From Marinobacter sp. ATCH36 (GTDB lineage Bacteria > Pseudomonadota > Gammaproteobacteria > Pseudomonadales > Oleiphilaceae), in the NCBI RefSeq assembly GCF_023555055.1, contig NZ_JAMJPL010000001.1, positions 1,302,001 to 1,366,000 of the forward strand: 64,000 bases of DNA. Direction: 5' to 3'. Every line of letters begins with the position of its first letter. The first letter of the stretch is position 1. Made by a program: the position numbers and the translations under genes. The notes beneath the pieces are model-generated. The model saw only the letters and a list, made by a program, of their open reading frames with translations. It did not search any database and was not told the origin of the DNA. Shown in pieces: positions 1 to 8,933 of this stretch.

Positions 1-5
1 GTTGG

Positions 6-911
6 TCAGACTGGTGTCAGGGGAGACCAGTCTTTCCGGTTGGCGAGGAATTCCGGTCTTGGCTTGTTGCCACAGAACGGCTCTGCCAAAGTGTTTTCCA
101 CGCTGTTGTAGACAAAAAAAAGGTTACTGCGCGGCCAGCACGACATGTTGGCATTGGAACCATGCAGAGTATTGCATTCGAAAATAATCAGCGAACCGGC
201 CGGGCCTTTCGGCGCCTCAATGAAGTTATTATCCATCAGTTGGGTCAGGCTGGCACCATCGGGCACGCCCAGATCCTGAATCTTCAGTGACTCTTTGTAG
301 TTGTCTTCGGGTGTCCGGCCGACGCAGGGAATAAAGTACTTGTGAGAGCCAGGAATGAGCATCAGCGGGCCGTTGAACTCATTGTTGTCGGTCATCACGA
401 TGGAACAGCTCAGGCAGCGCATCCGTGGCATGCCATCTTCGCTGTGCCAGGTCTCGAAATCAGAGTGCCAGTTGAAGCCTTTGCCCTTGAAACCGGGTTT
501 GTAGTTGATCCGGGACTGATGGATATAGACCTCGCTGTCCAGCAGTTGTTGGGTAATCTTCAGCAGGTGCGGGTCCCGGGTCAGCCGGTCAAAGCGCTCG
601 GATATTTCATGAATGCCGAAGATGGAACGGATTTCTTCCTTTCCGGGCTCGAGAATCGTCCCTTCAGAGAGTTTTAGATCTTCGTCTTCTTCGTAATCCT
701 GGAGTTCTTTAATGAACCCGTCCATCTCGTCTTTGGAGAAAAAGGAATCAAAAAATAAAAAGCCCCGTTCATCGAATTCGCGGACCTGATCTTCGGAAAG
801 CGGACCATCAGAAAGCCGGTCTTCAGGAGTATGGACAACGGGATCAAGTCTCTCGAACATGCCCAGCTTGCGCTCGAGCCGGGTGGGAAAAAGGTCTTGT
901 TTACGTGACAT
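6..911 (-). CDS. ectD: Ectoine hydroxylase (EctD), Fe(II)/2-oxoglutarate dioxygenase
   Basis: Converts the compatible solute ectoine to 5-hydroxyectoine in the cytoplasm using O2, Fe(II) and 2-oxoglutarate. The 301-residue product has the usual EctD length. It shows the iron-binding facial triad of this PhyH-type family: H149 and D151 in FNWHSDFETWHSEDG, and H250 in the TLHGSN stretch. The family-specific segment YIHQSRINYKPGFKGKGF precedes the HxD. I chose the ATG at 911 because AGGAGG lies just upstream; a longer frame to 971 lacks such a site. The stop codon is almost at the window edge, so downstream genes cannot be seen. ectABC is not in the window. Assignment is firm. Confidence 0.95.
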   Translation of the reverse strand: MSRKQDLFPTRLERKLGMFERLDPVVHTPEDRLSDGPLSEDQVREFDERGFLFFDSFFSKDEMDGFIKELQDYEEDEDLKLSEGTILEPGKEEIRSIFGIHEISERFDRLTRDPHLLKITQQLLDSEVYIHQSRINYKPGFKGKGFNWHSDFETWHSEDGMPRMRCLSCSIVMTDNNEFNGPLMLIPGSHKYFIPCVGRTPEDNYKESLKIQDLGVPDGASLTQLMDNNFIEAPKGPAGSLIIFECNTLHGSNANMSCWPRSNLFFVYNSVENTLAEPFCGNKPRPEFLANRKDWSPLTPV

Positions 912-1087
912 GAATGTCCTCCTGTGTTGCCTCAGTCGTACAAGACGTATAGATGAAATGAGGGTTTTCAACCCGGCAATCAGCTTAGCGCCTGCGAGTG
1001 GATTCGCATTAGCTGTTGATGTGGTAGTCTTTTCAGCGTGGATGGGAGTTCACGGCAGAAGCTTACAGATCAGAGCATGGAGCATTA
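912..1087. other. Intergenic region between divergent ectD and the mrp operon
   Basis: These 176 nt separate two divergently transcribed salt-stress loci and must hold both promoters. I see the ectD ribosome site (AGGAGG, minus strand) and a GGAG before mrpE at about 1080. I could not identify a convincing operator or terminator. Confidence 0.5.
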
Positions 1088-1597
1088 ATGAGCACAGTCA
1101 TAACGATTCTGTCACGGATGATTCTGCTTCTGCTGGTGTGGTGGGCTTTTACCGAGGGAGATCGGTCCGGTATCGGATTCGGGTTGGTGATCGTTATATT
1201 GGCCAGCTTTATTTCTCTGCGGCTTTTCCCGCCAGGGACAGCAAGGGTCCGTCCGCTTCCATTCCTGCTCTTCATGCTTTTCTTTATTGGCCGGTCCGTG
1301 GTTGCGGGCATCGATGTTGCCCGTCGTTTGTTGTCGCCTTCATTGCCGGTTAATCCCGGTTACCTGACTTTTTATCTCAGTCTGCCCGAAGGCAGCCCTT
1401 GCTGGCTGCTGGCCAATACAATGTCGTTGATGCCTGGTACGTTAAGCGTCAGCCTCGACGGAACGCGGCTCGACCTGCACTGCCTGGATACCCGCGATCC
1501 GGTCGAGGCGGATTTGAAAGCCGTGGAACAAAAAATAGCACGGGTGTTTGGCCTTTCTCTCCATGACGGGGCCTGGCGGGCGGGGGGTAATGAATGA
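1088..1597 (+). CDS. mrpE: Mrp-type Na+/H+ antiporter subunit E
   Basis: First gene of a nine-gene antiporter operon. The 169-residue product begins with hydrophobic segments (ILSRMILLLLVWWAFTEG, then IGFGLVIVILASFISLRL) and ends in a soluble domain, as in MnhE/MrpE. The stretch LLANTMSLMPGTLSVSLDGTRL is the characteristic motif of the family, followed by LHCLD. GGAG lies a few bases before the ATG. Its stop overlaps the mrpF start by 4 nt (ATGA), implying translational coupling. MrpE is a structural subunit of the hetero-oligomeric antiporter in the inner membrane. Finding E, F and G at the start of the operon, not the end, is a non-canonical order. Confidence 0.9.
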   Translation: MSTVITILSRMILLLLVWWAFTEGDRSGIGFGLVIVILASFISLRLFPPGTARVRPLPFLLFMLFFIGRSVVAGIDVARRLLSPSLPVNPGYLTFYLSLPEGSPCWLLANTMSLMPGTLSVSLDGTRLDLHCLDTRDPVEADLKAVEQKIARVFGLSLHDGAWRAGGNE

Positions 1598-1863
1598 CGC
1601 TGCTGTTGAATGCGGTTGCCGCATTCCTGTTACTGACACTGCTGGTGGCGCTGGTGCGGATATGGATGGGCCCGACACCCTCTGACCGTATGCTGGCTTC
1701 GCAGCTATTCGGTACCACCGGAGTAGCGTTGCTGCTGGTTCTGGCCGAGGCCCAGGCTGCACCGGCATTGTGGGACGTGGCACTGGTTCTGGCGTTGCTG
1801 TCGGTACTTGCCATTGTCGGTTTCGTGACGCGGGTGGTGCGTATCGACCGGAGGGAGTCATGA
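1594..1863 (+). CDS. mrpF: Mrp-type antiporter subunit F
   Basis: Small 89-residue protein with three predicted membrane spans. The conserved loop RIWMGPTPSDRMLASQLFGT follows the first span and is diagnostic for MnhF/MrpF. Overlaps mrpE upstream and mrpG downstream by 4 nt each. Part of the inner-membrane antiporter complex; in known systems MrpF is needed for assembly and transport. Confidence 0.9.
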   Translation: MTLLLNAVAAFLLLTLLVALVRIWMGPTPSDRMLASQLFGTTGVALLLVLAEAQAAPALWDVALVLALLSVLAIVGFVTRVVRIDRRES

Positions 1864-2177
1864 CGGAGATCGTACAAATGGTTCAGGGGGTTCTGCTGAT
1901 CGCCGGGTGCGTGTTCTTCGCTATCGGCACCCTGGGACTATTTCGCTTTTCAGAGACTCTTACACGGATTCATGCCCTCACCAAAGTTGATAATTTAGGG
2001 CTGGGGTTCGTTGTGTTGGCTCTGCTACCGGGAATGCCGTCATTGGCCTCAGGAATGAAAGTGGTCCTGATCTGGCTGGTGGCTCTGGTGGCCAGCGCGA
2101 CGTCTGCTCACCTGATTGCCAGGGCTGTGCGTTCGCAGGAACGCGGGCGTTCCGCAGGGAGTGAGCACCATGACTGA
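1860..2177 (+). CDS. mrpG: Mrp-type antiporter subunit G
   Basis: 105 residues with three membrane spans. Motifs typical of MnhG/MrpG are GTLGLFRFSETLTRIHALTK and a following DNLG. The start overlaps the end of mrpF (ATGA); a longer frame from 1770 would run into mrpF coding sequence and was not used. Its end overlaps the next gene by 8 nt. Confidence 0.9.
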   Translation: MTEIVQMVQGVLLIAGCVFFAIGTLGLFRFSETLTRIHALTKVDNLGLGFVVLALLPGMPSLASGMKVVLIWLVALVASATSAHLIARAVRSQERGRSAGSEHHD

Positions 2178-2445
2178 GTGGTTGCTGGACGGTCTGCTGG
2201 TGGCAGCACTTCTGGCAACGGCTGTCGCGGCACTGCTGTCCCGCGACCTGTTCCGGGCCGTTGTGGTGTTCATTGCTTTTGGTCTGCTGATGGCAGTCGC
2301 GTGGGTGAGGCTGGAGGCCCCGGATATTGCCCTGGCGGAGGCGGCTATCGGAGGTGGACTCACGGGTGTGCTCCTGCTGGACGCGGTGAGCCATCTGGGT
2401 AGCAAGTGGCCTCGAGAGGGCAGGCAAAGAGGCGGCAAACAATGA
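2170..2445 (+). CDS. MbhD-like / MrpA C-terminal domain as a separate protein
   Basis: A 91-residue membrane protein with the motif LEAPDIALAEAAIGGGLTGVLLLDA. This is the hallmark of the DUF4040/MbhD domain that in Bacillus-type Mrp is the C-terminal part of MrpA and resembles NuoJ of complex I. Here it is encoded alone, so mrpA is split. Overlaps mrpG by 8 nt and the MnhB-domain gene by 4 nt. Symbol left blank because naming differs (mrpA C-terminus, mbhD). Confidence 0.85.
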   Translation: MTEWLLDGLLVAALLATAVAALLSRDLFRAVVVFIAFGLLMAVAWVRLEAPDIALAEAAIGGGLTGVLLLDAVSHLGSKWPREGRQRGGKQ

Positions 2446-3143
2446 TCCGGGTTGTTCGATTGCTTATTCTTGCTGTGGCATGCCTTGCGCTTACAGCGGC
2501 TTTGGCAGCCAGCATCTGGGCCATCGCCGGCAACCCCAGCCCGGTCAACCTGCCGCAACTGCTGTCTGAAAACCTGGACCGCAGCGGGGTGGAGCATCCG
2601 GTCACCGCGGTACTGCTGAATTTTCGCAGTTACGACACCCTGCTGGAGATTGGCGTTCTCGTGATTGCCGGTATTGCCGGAATCTCCATGGCAAAAACCG
2701 CTTCGCTGGAAGATCCGGAACTGCGCACCTCGGATGCGTTGCTTTACGCTCTGCAGCGCTGGTTCATACCGTTGATGCTGGTGCTTGCCGGATACCTGCT
2801 GTGGGCCGGTGCCGACAGGCCCGGGGGCGCATTTCAGGCCGGCGCTGTGCTGGCCGCCACGGGTGTTTTGATGCGGCTGGGAGGCGTTCCTATGGAATTT
2901 CTCCGCCCCGGCCTGCTGTTGCGATTGGGGCTGGCGCTGGGGTTTATGGTGTTTCTGCTAGTGGCGGTGGCCAGTGCCATCGGCGGCGATGCCTTTCTGG
3001 CCTATCCCCCGGGTATGGCCAAAATCCTCATTGTGGTTATCGAATCGGTATTGACCCTGTCCATTGCCATGGTGTTGCTGGCGTTGTTCGTATCCGCCCC
3101 AGTTAATGATGCCGAGGATCCCGAAGAGGGTTCGCCCTCATGA
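2442..3143 (+). CDS. mrpB: Mrp antiporter subunit B (MnhB domain, N-terminally extended)
   Basis: 233 residues. The C-terminal part (about residues 95-225) has the MnhB signature: a membrane span followed by GADRPGGAFQAGAVLAATG. The N-terminal part, with a span and a PVTAVLLNFRSYDTLLEIGV segment, matches the MbhE-like region that in canonical systems sits at the end of MrpA. The two modules are thus fused here. Coupled by 4-nt overlaps on both sides. Confidence 0.85.
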   Translation: MIRVVRLLILAVACLALTAALAASIWAIAGNPSPVNLPQLLSENLDRSGVEHPVTAVLLNFRSYDTLLEIGVLVIAGIAGISMAKTASLEDPELRTSDALLYALQRWFIPLMLVLAGYLLWAGADRPGGAFQAGAVLAATGVLMRLGGVPMEFLRPGLLLRLGLALGFMVFLLVAVASAIGGDAFLAYPPGMAKILIVVIESVLTLSIAMVLLALFVSAPVNDAEDPEEGSPS

Positions 3144-3460
3144 CGTCGTCTCTGTTGTATGCGTTGGCCGGCACCCTTTTGTGCGGCATCGGGTTATTCG
3201 GAATGCTGTGGCTGTCGCACCTGCTTCGCAAGCTGCTGGCCTTCAACATCATGGGCTCCGGGGTGTTTCTGGTGCTGGTGGGCCTGCCCCAAAACCAGGG
3301 CGGGCCTGATCCGGTGCCCCAGGCACTGGTCCTCACCGGCATCGTGGTCGCCATTGCCGCCACCGCGCTGGCCGTGGTGCTGATTCGGCGTTATTACCAT
3401 CTGTCGGGCCTGACAACCCTGGACGAGGAGCCTGCTTTCCGGGAGGGTGGTCCGGAATGA
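3140..3460 (+). CDS. mrpC: Mrp antiporter subunit C (NuoK-like)
   Basis: 106 residues, three membrane spans, homologous to NuoK of complex I. The stretch LLAFNIMGSGVFLVLVGLPQNQGGPDPVPQALVLTGIVVAIAATALA follows the MnhC pattern, including the conserved DPVPQALVLTGIV. Overlaps both neighbours by 4 nt. Confidence 0.92.
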   Translation: MTSSLLYALAGTLLCGIGLFGMLWLSHLLRKLLAFNIMGSGVFLVLVGLPQNQGGPDPVPQALVLTGIVVAIAATALAVVLIRRYYHLSGLTTLDEEPAFREGGPE

Positions 3461-4926
3461 CGCTGTGGTTGATGGCCGGGTTGCTGTTCACCCCACTGGC
3501 CTGGGCGGTACTGACGCTGCTGACGGATTTTTCGCGGGGCCGGCTGGTCAGTTGGGTGGGCATTCTGGTCCAGGCGCTGGTGTCGCTGGGATTATGGCTG
3601 GCGGTCAACCGTGATGGCGGGTTCTATTACGGCCTGGGGGGCTGGGATGCACCGCTGGGGATCGAGCTTCGTGTTGACGGGCTTGCCGTGACCTTTGTTC
3701 TGCTGACGGCGGTGGTCGCGGGTGCGTGTGGTTTGCATGCCGGAGTCTATATCGATCCCGACAAGCCCTGGCACCGGTATTTCTGGCCACTGTTCTGGTT
3801 CCTCTGGTCCGGGCTGAACGCGGTCTGGCTTGGGGGCGATCTGTTCAACCTCTATGTCGGGCTGGAGCTGATCAGCCTGTCTGCGGTCGGCCTCGTGGCC
3901 CTCGGCGGTCAGGCCGGGGCGTTACGGGCTTCGTTGCGGTACCTGCTGGCGGCGCTTTTGGGATCGCTGGCGTATCTGCTGGGCGTGGCGCTGATGTATG
4001 GCCAGTTCGGCACCCTGTCTATTGCGGGTGTCGCCACCTGGCTGTCTGATCATCCGGTACCGGCGGGCTCCGGCATGGCGCTAGCCCTGATGATTGCTGG
4101 GTTGGCGCTGAAAACGGCGCTGTTTCCTCTGCACCGCTGGCTGCCCCCGGCCCATGGCATAGCCAAGTCACCGGTCAGTGCACTGTTGTCAGCGCTTGTG
4201 GTCAAGGCATCGTTCTATATTGCCGCACGATTATGGCTGGAACTGGGGCAACCCCTCGGCAGTCTGGCCGCGGCGCAGCTGATCGGCCTGCTGGGCAGTG
4301 CGGCGGTGGTGTGGGGCAGTTGGCTGGCGTGCCGGCAACAGCGATTGAAACAGGTGGTGGCCTATTCCTCGGTGGCCCAGATTGGTTATCTGTTTCTGTT
4401 GTTCCCGCTGACGTTTTCAGTGTCTGAAACCGTCTCGTTGCAGGCCCAGCAGGGCATGACCCTGCAGGTGATCAGCCATGCCCTGGCCAAGGCGGCGATG
4501 TTTCTTGCGGCGGGCAATCTGATTCTGTCTGTTGGAAGCAACCGCATAGATGCACTGGGTGGTGTCAGTCGCTTTCTGCCGTTTTCACTGTTCTCTTTCG
4601 GCCTGGCCGGCGTGTCGCTGATGAGCTTGCCGCCGACCGGCGGATTCGCCGCCAAGTGGCTGCTGTTGCAGGCCAGTCTGGGCAGTGGCCAGTGGTGGTG
4701 GGTACTGGTTCTGCTGGCGGGTGGTCTGTTGTCGGCTGCCTATGTGTTTCGCATCTACCGTGCGTCCTTTCTGGAGAGTTCCGGAACGGATCAGTTTTTC
4801 CATCCTTCCCGTAGCCTTGAAGTGATTCCCATGATTCTGGCAATCCTGGCCCTGGGCATGGGGCTGGTGTCTGATCAGGTGTTGTCGGTAATGGCTTTGC
4901 CGTTTGCAGGGGAGGGCGCGCCATGA
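3457..4926 (+). CDS. mrpD: Mrp antiporter subunit D (ND4/NuoN-type proton channel)
   Basis: 489 residues with about 14 spans, of the proton-conducting membrane transporter family (PF00361). The key TM5 glutamate is present as E137 in NLYVGLELIS, the same number as the essential glutamate of Bacillus MrpD. The TM7 lysine (LALKTALFPLHRWLPPAH) and the TM8 lysine (LVVKASFY) are also retained. First of three consecutive antiporter-like subunits. Overlaps neighbours by 4 nt. Confidence 0.9.
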   Translation: MTLWLMAGLLFTPLAWAVLTLLTDFSRGRLVSWVGILVQALVSLGLWLAVNRDGGFYYGLGGWDAPLGIELRVDGLAVTFVLLTAVVAGACGLHAGVYIDPDKPWHRYFWPLFWFLWSGLNAVWLGGDLFNLYVGLELISLSAVGLVALGGQAGALRASLRYLLAALLGSLAYLLGVALMYGQFGTLSIAGVATWLSDHPVPAGSGMALALMIAGLALKTALFPLHRWLPPAHGIAKSPVSALLSALVVKASFYIAARLWLELGQPLGSLAAAQLIGLLGSAAVVWGSWLACRQQRLKQVVAYSSVAQIGYLFLLFPLTFSVSETVSLQAQQGMTLQVISHALAKAAMFLAAGNLILSVGSNRIDALGGVSRFLPFSLFSFGLAGVSLMSLPPTGGFAAKWLLLQASLGSGQWWWVLVLLAGGLLSAAYVFRIYRASFLESSGTDQFFHPSRSLEVIPMILAILALGMGLVSDQVLSVMALPFAGEGAP

Positions 4927-6419
4927 CACTGAACGCATGGCTGCCCGTGTTTGCCCTGATGACATCGCTGGTAGCGTCGTTGGTGATTTTTGCCCTGCCG
5001 GAAAGAGGGTATCGCCTGCGAACGGCCGTAAACCTGGGTGCCGCGGTGTTCAAACTCGCTCTGGTGGCGGTGATGGTCTGGGGTGTGTTTCAGGGCGTGG
5101 AGTATGGCGTAAGCTTTACCATGGTGCCGGGGGTCGATTTTGTCCTCAAGGCGGACGCGCTTTCGATGATGTTTGCGGGCCTGTCGGCTGTGCTCTGGTT
5201 CCTGACCACTATCTATGCCGTGGGCTACCTGGAAGACTCCCCCAACCGTAGCCGTTTCTTCGGGTTTTTCAGCCTGTGTGTGGCCAGCACTATGGGTATT
5301 GCTCTGGCAGGAAACCTGTTTACCTTCTTCCTGTTCTACGAAATGCTCACTCTGGCCACCTACCCGCTGGTGGTGCATCGCGGCACCGAACGGGCTCTGA
5401 AAGCTGGCCGCACTTACGTGATCTATACCCTGACCGGTGGCGCTGTGTTGCTCCTGGCGATTGCCTGGTTGCAGGGGCTGGCGGGTGATCTGCACTTTCA
5501 GGAAGGGGGGCACTTTGGCGGTGCCGATCCTGCCATGCACGGCTCGTTGACCTTGATATTTGTGCTGCTGATTGCCGGGTTGGGGGTAAAGGCGGCGATT
5601 TTCCCGCTTCACGGCTGGCTGCCACAGGCAATGGTGGCGCCTGCGCCGGTAAGCGCTCTGTTGCACGCGGTGGCGGTGGTGAAAGCGGGTGCTTTCGGTA
5701 TTGTGCGAGTGGTCTACGACATCTATGGCATTGAAGCGTCATCGGCTCTTGGGCTGCTGGAGCCGCTGGCCTGGCTGGCGGCTTTCACCATGCTCTATGG
5801 TTCCGTGCGGGCGCTGTTTCAGATGGATCTGAAACGCCGGCTGGCGTTTTCCACGGTAAGCCAGGTGTCCTACATTATCCTGGGGATCTGCCTGTTCGGC
5901 CCGGTGGGGGCGACCGGCGGGCTGGTGCATCTGTTGCATCAGGGCATCATGAAAATCACCCTGTTCTTTTGTGCCGGCAACTACGCCGAAACCCTCGGTA
6001 TTCACCGCATCGACGAGATGGACGGCGCCGGTCGGCGGATGCCCGGCACCTCACTGGCGTTCACTCTAGGCGCCTTCGGTATGATCGGCGCGCCACCCCT
6101 GGCCGGCTTTATCACCAAGTGGACCATGGGCACCGGCGCCCTGGCCGCCGATATGGATTGGGTGATTGCGGTACTGGTGCTGAGCAGTGTGCTCAATGCC
6201 GCGTATTTCCTGCCGATACTGCACCGGCTCTGGTTCCGTGAACAGAGCGGAAAATGGCCCCATGAACGCTACTGGGGGCGGCTGGAGACCAGTGCCTGGC
6301 TGTTCTGGCCACCGGTGCTGACGGCGGTCATGACGGTACTGGTGGGTGTGTTGGCATCCTTTCCGTTCAGCCCGTTGTCCTGGGCGGAACTGGTTGTATT
6401 ACGGGCCTACTCATCATGA
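4923..6419 (+). CDS. Second antiporter-like subunit (MrpD/MrpA N-terminal type)
   Basis: 498 residues, same PF00361 family. The TM5 glutamate is E140 (FTFFLFYEMLTLATYPLVVH), TM7 lysine is in GVKAAIFPLHGWLPQA, and another lysine is in AVVKAGAFGIVR. It could take the place of the ND5-like body of MrpA, whose C-terminal domains are encoded separately upstream. It lacks the extra C-terminal helices of a full MrpA. Start and stop overlap the neighbours by 4 nt. Confidence 0.85.
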   Translation: MTLNAWLPVFALMTSLVASLVIFALPERGYRLRTAVNLGAAVFKLALVAVMVWGVFQGVEYGVSFTMVPGVDFVLKADALSMMFAGLSAVLWFLTTIYAVGYLEDSPNRSRFFGFFSLCVASTMGIALAGNLFTFFLFYEMLTLATYPLVVHRGTERALKAGRTYVIYTLTGGAVLLLAIAWLQGLAGDLHFQEGGHFGGADPAMHGSLTLIFVLLIAGLGVKAAIFPLHGWLPQAMVAPAPVSALLHAVAVVKAGAFGIVRVVYDIYGIEASSALGLLEPLAWLAAFTMLYGSVRALFQMDLKRRLAFSTVSQVSYIILGICLFGPVGATGGLVHLLHQGIMKITLFFCAGNYAETLGIHRIDEMDGAGRRMPGTSLAFTLGAFGMIGAPPLAGFITKWTMGTGALAADMDWVIAVLVLSSVLNAAYFLPILHRLWFREQSGKWPHERYWGRLETSAWLFWPPVLTAVMTVLVGVLASFPFSPLSWAELVVLRAYSS

Positions 6420-7903
6420 CGGCTTTTGACGTGGTTCTGGTTCTGCTGGCGGTGTGCCTGCCATTGCTGTATCCGGCTATGGCGGTGGCAGCCGGGTACG
6501 AGAAAGCCATGCGCTACGCATTGCCGCTGTTGCCTCTGCCTGCGCTGATGCTGGCGCTGGGAACGGCACCTGGCTGGCAGCTTGAATTGCCCTGGCTGCT
6601 TAACGGTGGCTTGTGGGGCATGGATGAATTGCGGCGGCTGTTCCTCCTGCTGACCGCAATCCTCTGGACCCTAGCCGGTGTCTTTGCCGTGGGTTATCTG
6701 AAGGCGCATCACCTGCAACGGTTCTGTGTATTCTGGGGTCTGACCCTGGCGGGCAATCTGGGCCTGACCGTGGCGGTGGACATTGCCAGCTTCTACAGTT
6801 TCTTCGCGCTGATGACCTTCGCCGGTTATGGCCTGGTGGTGCACGAGGGCACCGCTGAAGCCAATCGCGCCGGCCGTGTTTATCTGGCCATGGCGGTGGT
6901 GGGCGAAATGGCGATTCTGGCGGGCCTGTTGCTGGCCTCGGCCGCCGCCGACAGCCAGATGCTGCCGGACCTGCCGGCGGCCATTGCCGAGGCGCCGCAA
7001 CGGGATCTGATGATCGGGCTGCTGATTGCCGGTTTCGGGGTGAAGGCGGGTTTGCCGCTATTGCATTTCTGGTTACCGCTGGCGCATCCAGTGGCGCCCA
7101 CGCCGGCCAGTGCCGTGCTCAGTGGGGCGATGATCAAGGCTGGCTTGCTGGGCTGGCTGGTCACCCTGCCGTTCGGTGAAACGTCGTTACCGATGTGGGG
7201 AGCTTTGATGGTGGTGGCCGGCGCTGTGGCGTCGCTCGGTGCCGCAGCGCTGGGTGTCTGCCAGCAGCGGCCCAAGACCGTGTTGGCCTATTCCAGTATC
7301 AGCCAGATGGGGCTGATGGTGCTGATGATGGGCGCCGCCCTGGCAAATTCTGATGTTGCACAGCCGCTGATTGCGGGCATGGCGCTTTTCGCATTGCATC
7401 ATGGTTTGGCTAAAGGCAGTTTGTTTCTATCAACCGCTGTGGCAATACCTTTGGCTCCGGGCGGTCGTTGGCTGATGTGGGTGCTGATTGCGCTGCCAGG
7501 TCTGTCGCTGGCGGGTTTGCCGTTTACCAGCGGTGCCGCCAGCAAACTTGTCATGAAAGAGTTGCTTGAACCCGACAACCTGGAGTTCGCGATGGCTGCC
7601 TATTTGCCCATGCTTATCAGTGCTGGCGGGATAGCGACCATGCTGCTGGTCTGGCGGTTTCTCTGGGTGCAACGCGCAAACGCCAGTTACGGTGGTAATT
7701 CTGCGATGATTTGGCTTGGATGGGGTATGGCCACGGTGTCCAGCTTGGGAGTGTTCTGGCTGTTACCGCAACCTGGTGGTTTGCCGCCAACCCCAGGGCT
7801 GGATGCGATGGTCAACCAGTCCTGGGGATTATTGTGGCCGGCATTGGCGGCAACGCTGCTGGCCTCTGTGGTGTTGGCGGCGCGATCGATCAAGCAGCGA
7901 TAA
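6416..7903 (+). CDS. Third antiporter-like subunit, TM5 glutamate replaced by alanine
   Basis: 495 residues, PF00361 family, last gene of the operon. The conserved lysines are kept (GVKAGLPLLHFWLPLAHPVAPTP and AMIKAGLLGW). In the segment aligning with TM5 of its neighbour, the sequence is SFYSFFALMTFAGYGLVVH, so the essential glutamate is alanine (A131). Either this subunit does not pump by the standard route or another acid compensates. Its presence makes three ND4/ND5-like subunits, more than the usual MrpA plus MrpD. Confidence 0.85.
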   Translation: MTAFDVVLVLLAVCLPLLYPAMAVAAGYEKAMRYALPLLPLPALMLALGTAPGWQLELPWLLNGGLWGMDELRRLFLLLTAILWTLAGVFAVGYLKAHHLQRFCVFWGLTLAGNLGLTVAVDIASFYSFFALMTFAGYGLVVHEGTAEANRAGRVYLAMAVVGEMAILAGLLLASAAADSQMLPDLPAAIAEAPQRDLMIGLLIAGFGVKAGLPLLHFWLPLAHPVAPTPASAVLSGAMIKAGLLGWLVTLPFGETSLPMWGALMVVAGAVASLGAAALGVCQQRPKTVLAYSSISQMGLMVLMMGAALANSDVAQPLIAGMALFALHHGLAKGSLFLSTAVAIPLAPGGRWLMWVLIALPGLSLAGLPFTSGAASKLVMKELLEPDNLEFAMAAYLPMLISAGGIATMLLVWRFLWVQRANASYGGNSAMIWLGWGMATVSSLGVFWLLPQPGGLPPTPGLDAMVNQSWGLLWPALAATLLASVVLAARSIKQR

Positions 7904-7998
7904 CCGCACAGACTCCCGGCGGGCCCTTGAAACATTTCTGAATGGGGCCATGCTTGGAGACAGGTAGCTGGTATCACTGTCAAAAGTATCCGATATTC

Positions 7999-8853
7999 AT
8001 GACTGACACGACGGAAAGTGACGGTTCCCCTGCGGTTTTCCTCCGGCGACTCTGGATGTTTTCACGGCGGGTGATGCGAAACTTCATCCGTAACCATGGC
8101 GTCCTTCTGGCAGGGGGCGTGGGTTACAATGTCTTGCTGTCAGCGGTACCTCTGCTGGCGCTGCTAGGGGTTCTGCTGACCCGCGTGGTGGAAGAAGAGC
8201 AACTGCTTGAGGTCATGGCGATCCAGGCCCAGCATTTTGCTCCCGCCCATGCTGACATCTGGCTGGATGCGGTTCGGGCCTTTATGGAATCTCGGGATGT
8301 CATTGGCATTGCGGGTATTCCGGTTCTGCTGTTTTTCAGTTCCTTTGCGTTCAGGATGCTGGAAGACTCGATTGCCATTATCTTTCACCGGCCGGAAAAT
8401 CCCCGCCGGAGTTTCTGGTTTTCCGCCGTGTTGCCCTACGCGTTCATGCTGGTGCTGGGTATAGGCCTGCTTACGCTGACCCTGGTGTTTGCTTTCGTCA
8501 ATACCTTGTACGAGGAACCAGGGCTCATCCTTTACCTGCTCAGCTTTGTCAGCGTCTTTCTGATGTTCAGTACTATCTACAAGGTGTTGCCCATCATGCG
8601 TATATCACCGCGCAGGGCCCTGGTCGGGGGACTGGTGGCGGCCATCCTGTGGGAGGCCACACGGCTGGTGATGATGTACTATTTCCTCAACATCTCATTC
8701 GTCAATGTGATCTACGGGTCCCTGGCAACCATCATTGTCCTGCTGATCAGCCTGGAGGTGGGCTCCATCATTCTTTTGCTGGGCGCCCAGGTTATTGCAG
8801 AACTAGAGCGGAGTGAACGGGCGGGTTTGCCATGGCATGTTAATCTGAACTGA
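7999..8853 (+). CDS. YihY/BrkB family inner-membrane protein
   Basis: 284 residues with six predicted spans. Family features are the N-terminal ...NHGVLLAGGVGYNVLLSAVPLLALLGV and the C-terminal YGSLATIIVLLISLEVGSIILLLGAQVIAELER. The family was once called ribonuclease BN by mistake; its true role is unclear (membrane transport or envelope function suggested). I use the ATG at 7999 because the family match begins close to it; an in-frame ATG at 7942 would add unrelated residues. Follows the mrp operon by 95 nt and may be co-transcribed. Confidence 0.85.
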   Translation: MTDTTESDGSPAVFLRRLWMFSRRVMRNFIRNHGVLLAGGVGYNVLLSAVPLLALLGVLLTRVVEEEQLLEVMAIQAQHFAPAHADIWLDAVRAFMESRDVIGIAGIPVLLFFSSFAFRMLEDSIAIIFHRPENPRRSFWFSAVLPYAFMLVLGIGLLTLTLVFAFVNTLYEEPGLILYLLSFVSVFLMFSTIYKVLPIMRISPRRALVGGLVAAILWEATRLVMMYYFLNISFVNVIYGSLATIIVLLISLEVGSIILLLGAQVIAELERSERAGLPWHVNLN

Positions 8854-8880
8854 GGTTGGTATCACCGGTGCCGCGCACGG

Positions 8881-8921
8881 CTCGCTGACCTTGATCAGCG
8901 GATTGAAGCCGAATCAGCGAG
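8881..8921. other. Inverted repeat between convergent yihY-like and photolyase genes
   Basis: CTCGCTGA at 8881 pairs with TCAGCGAG at 8914; an alternative shorter hairpin CGCTGA/TCAGCG lies inside. It sits between two convergent stop codons, so a terminator role is plausible, but no T tract is present. Confidence 0.3.
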
Positions 8922-8933
8922 GTCGCGAAGAGT

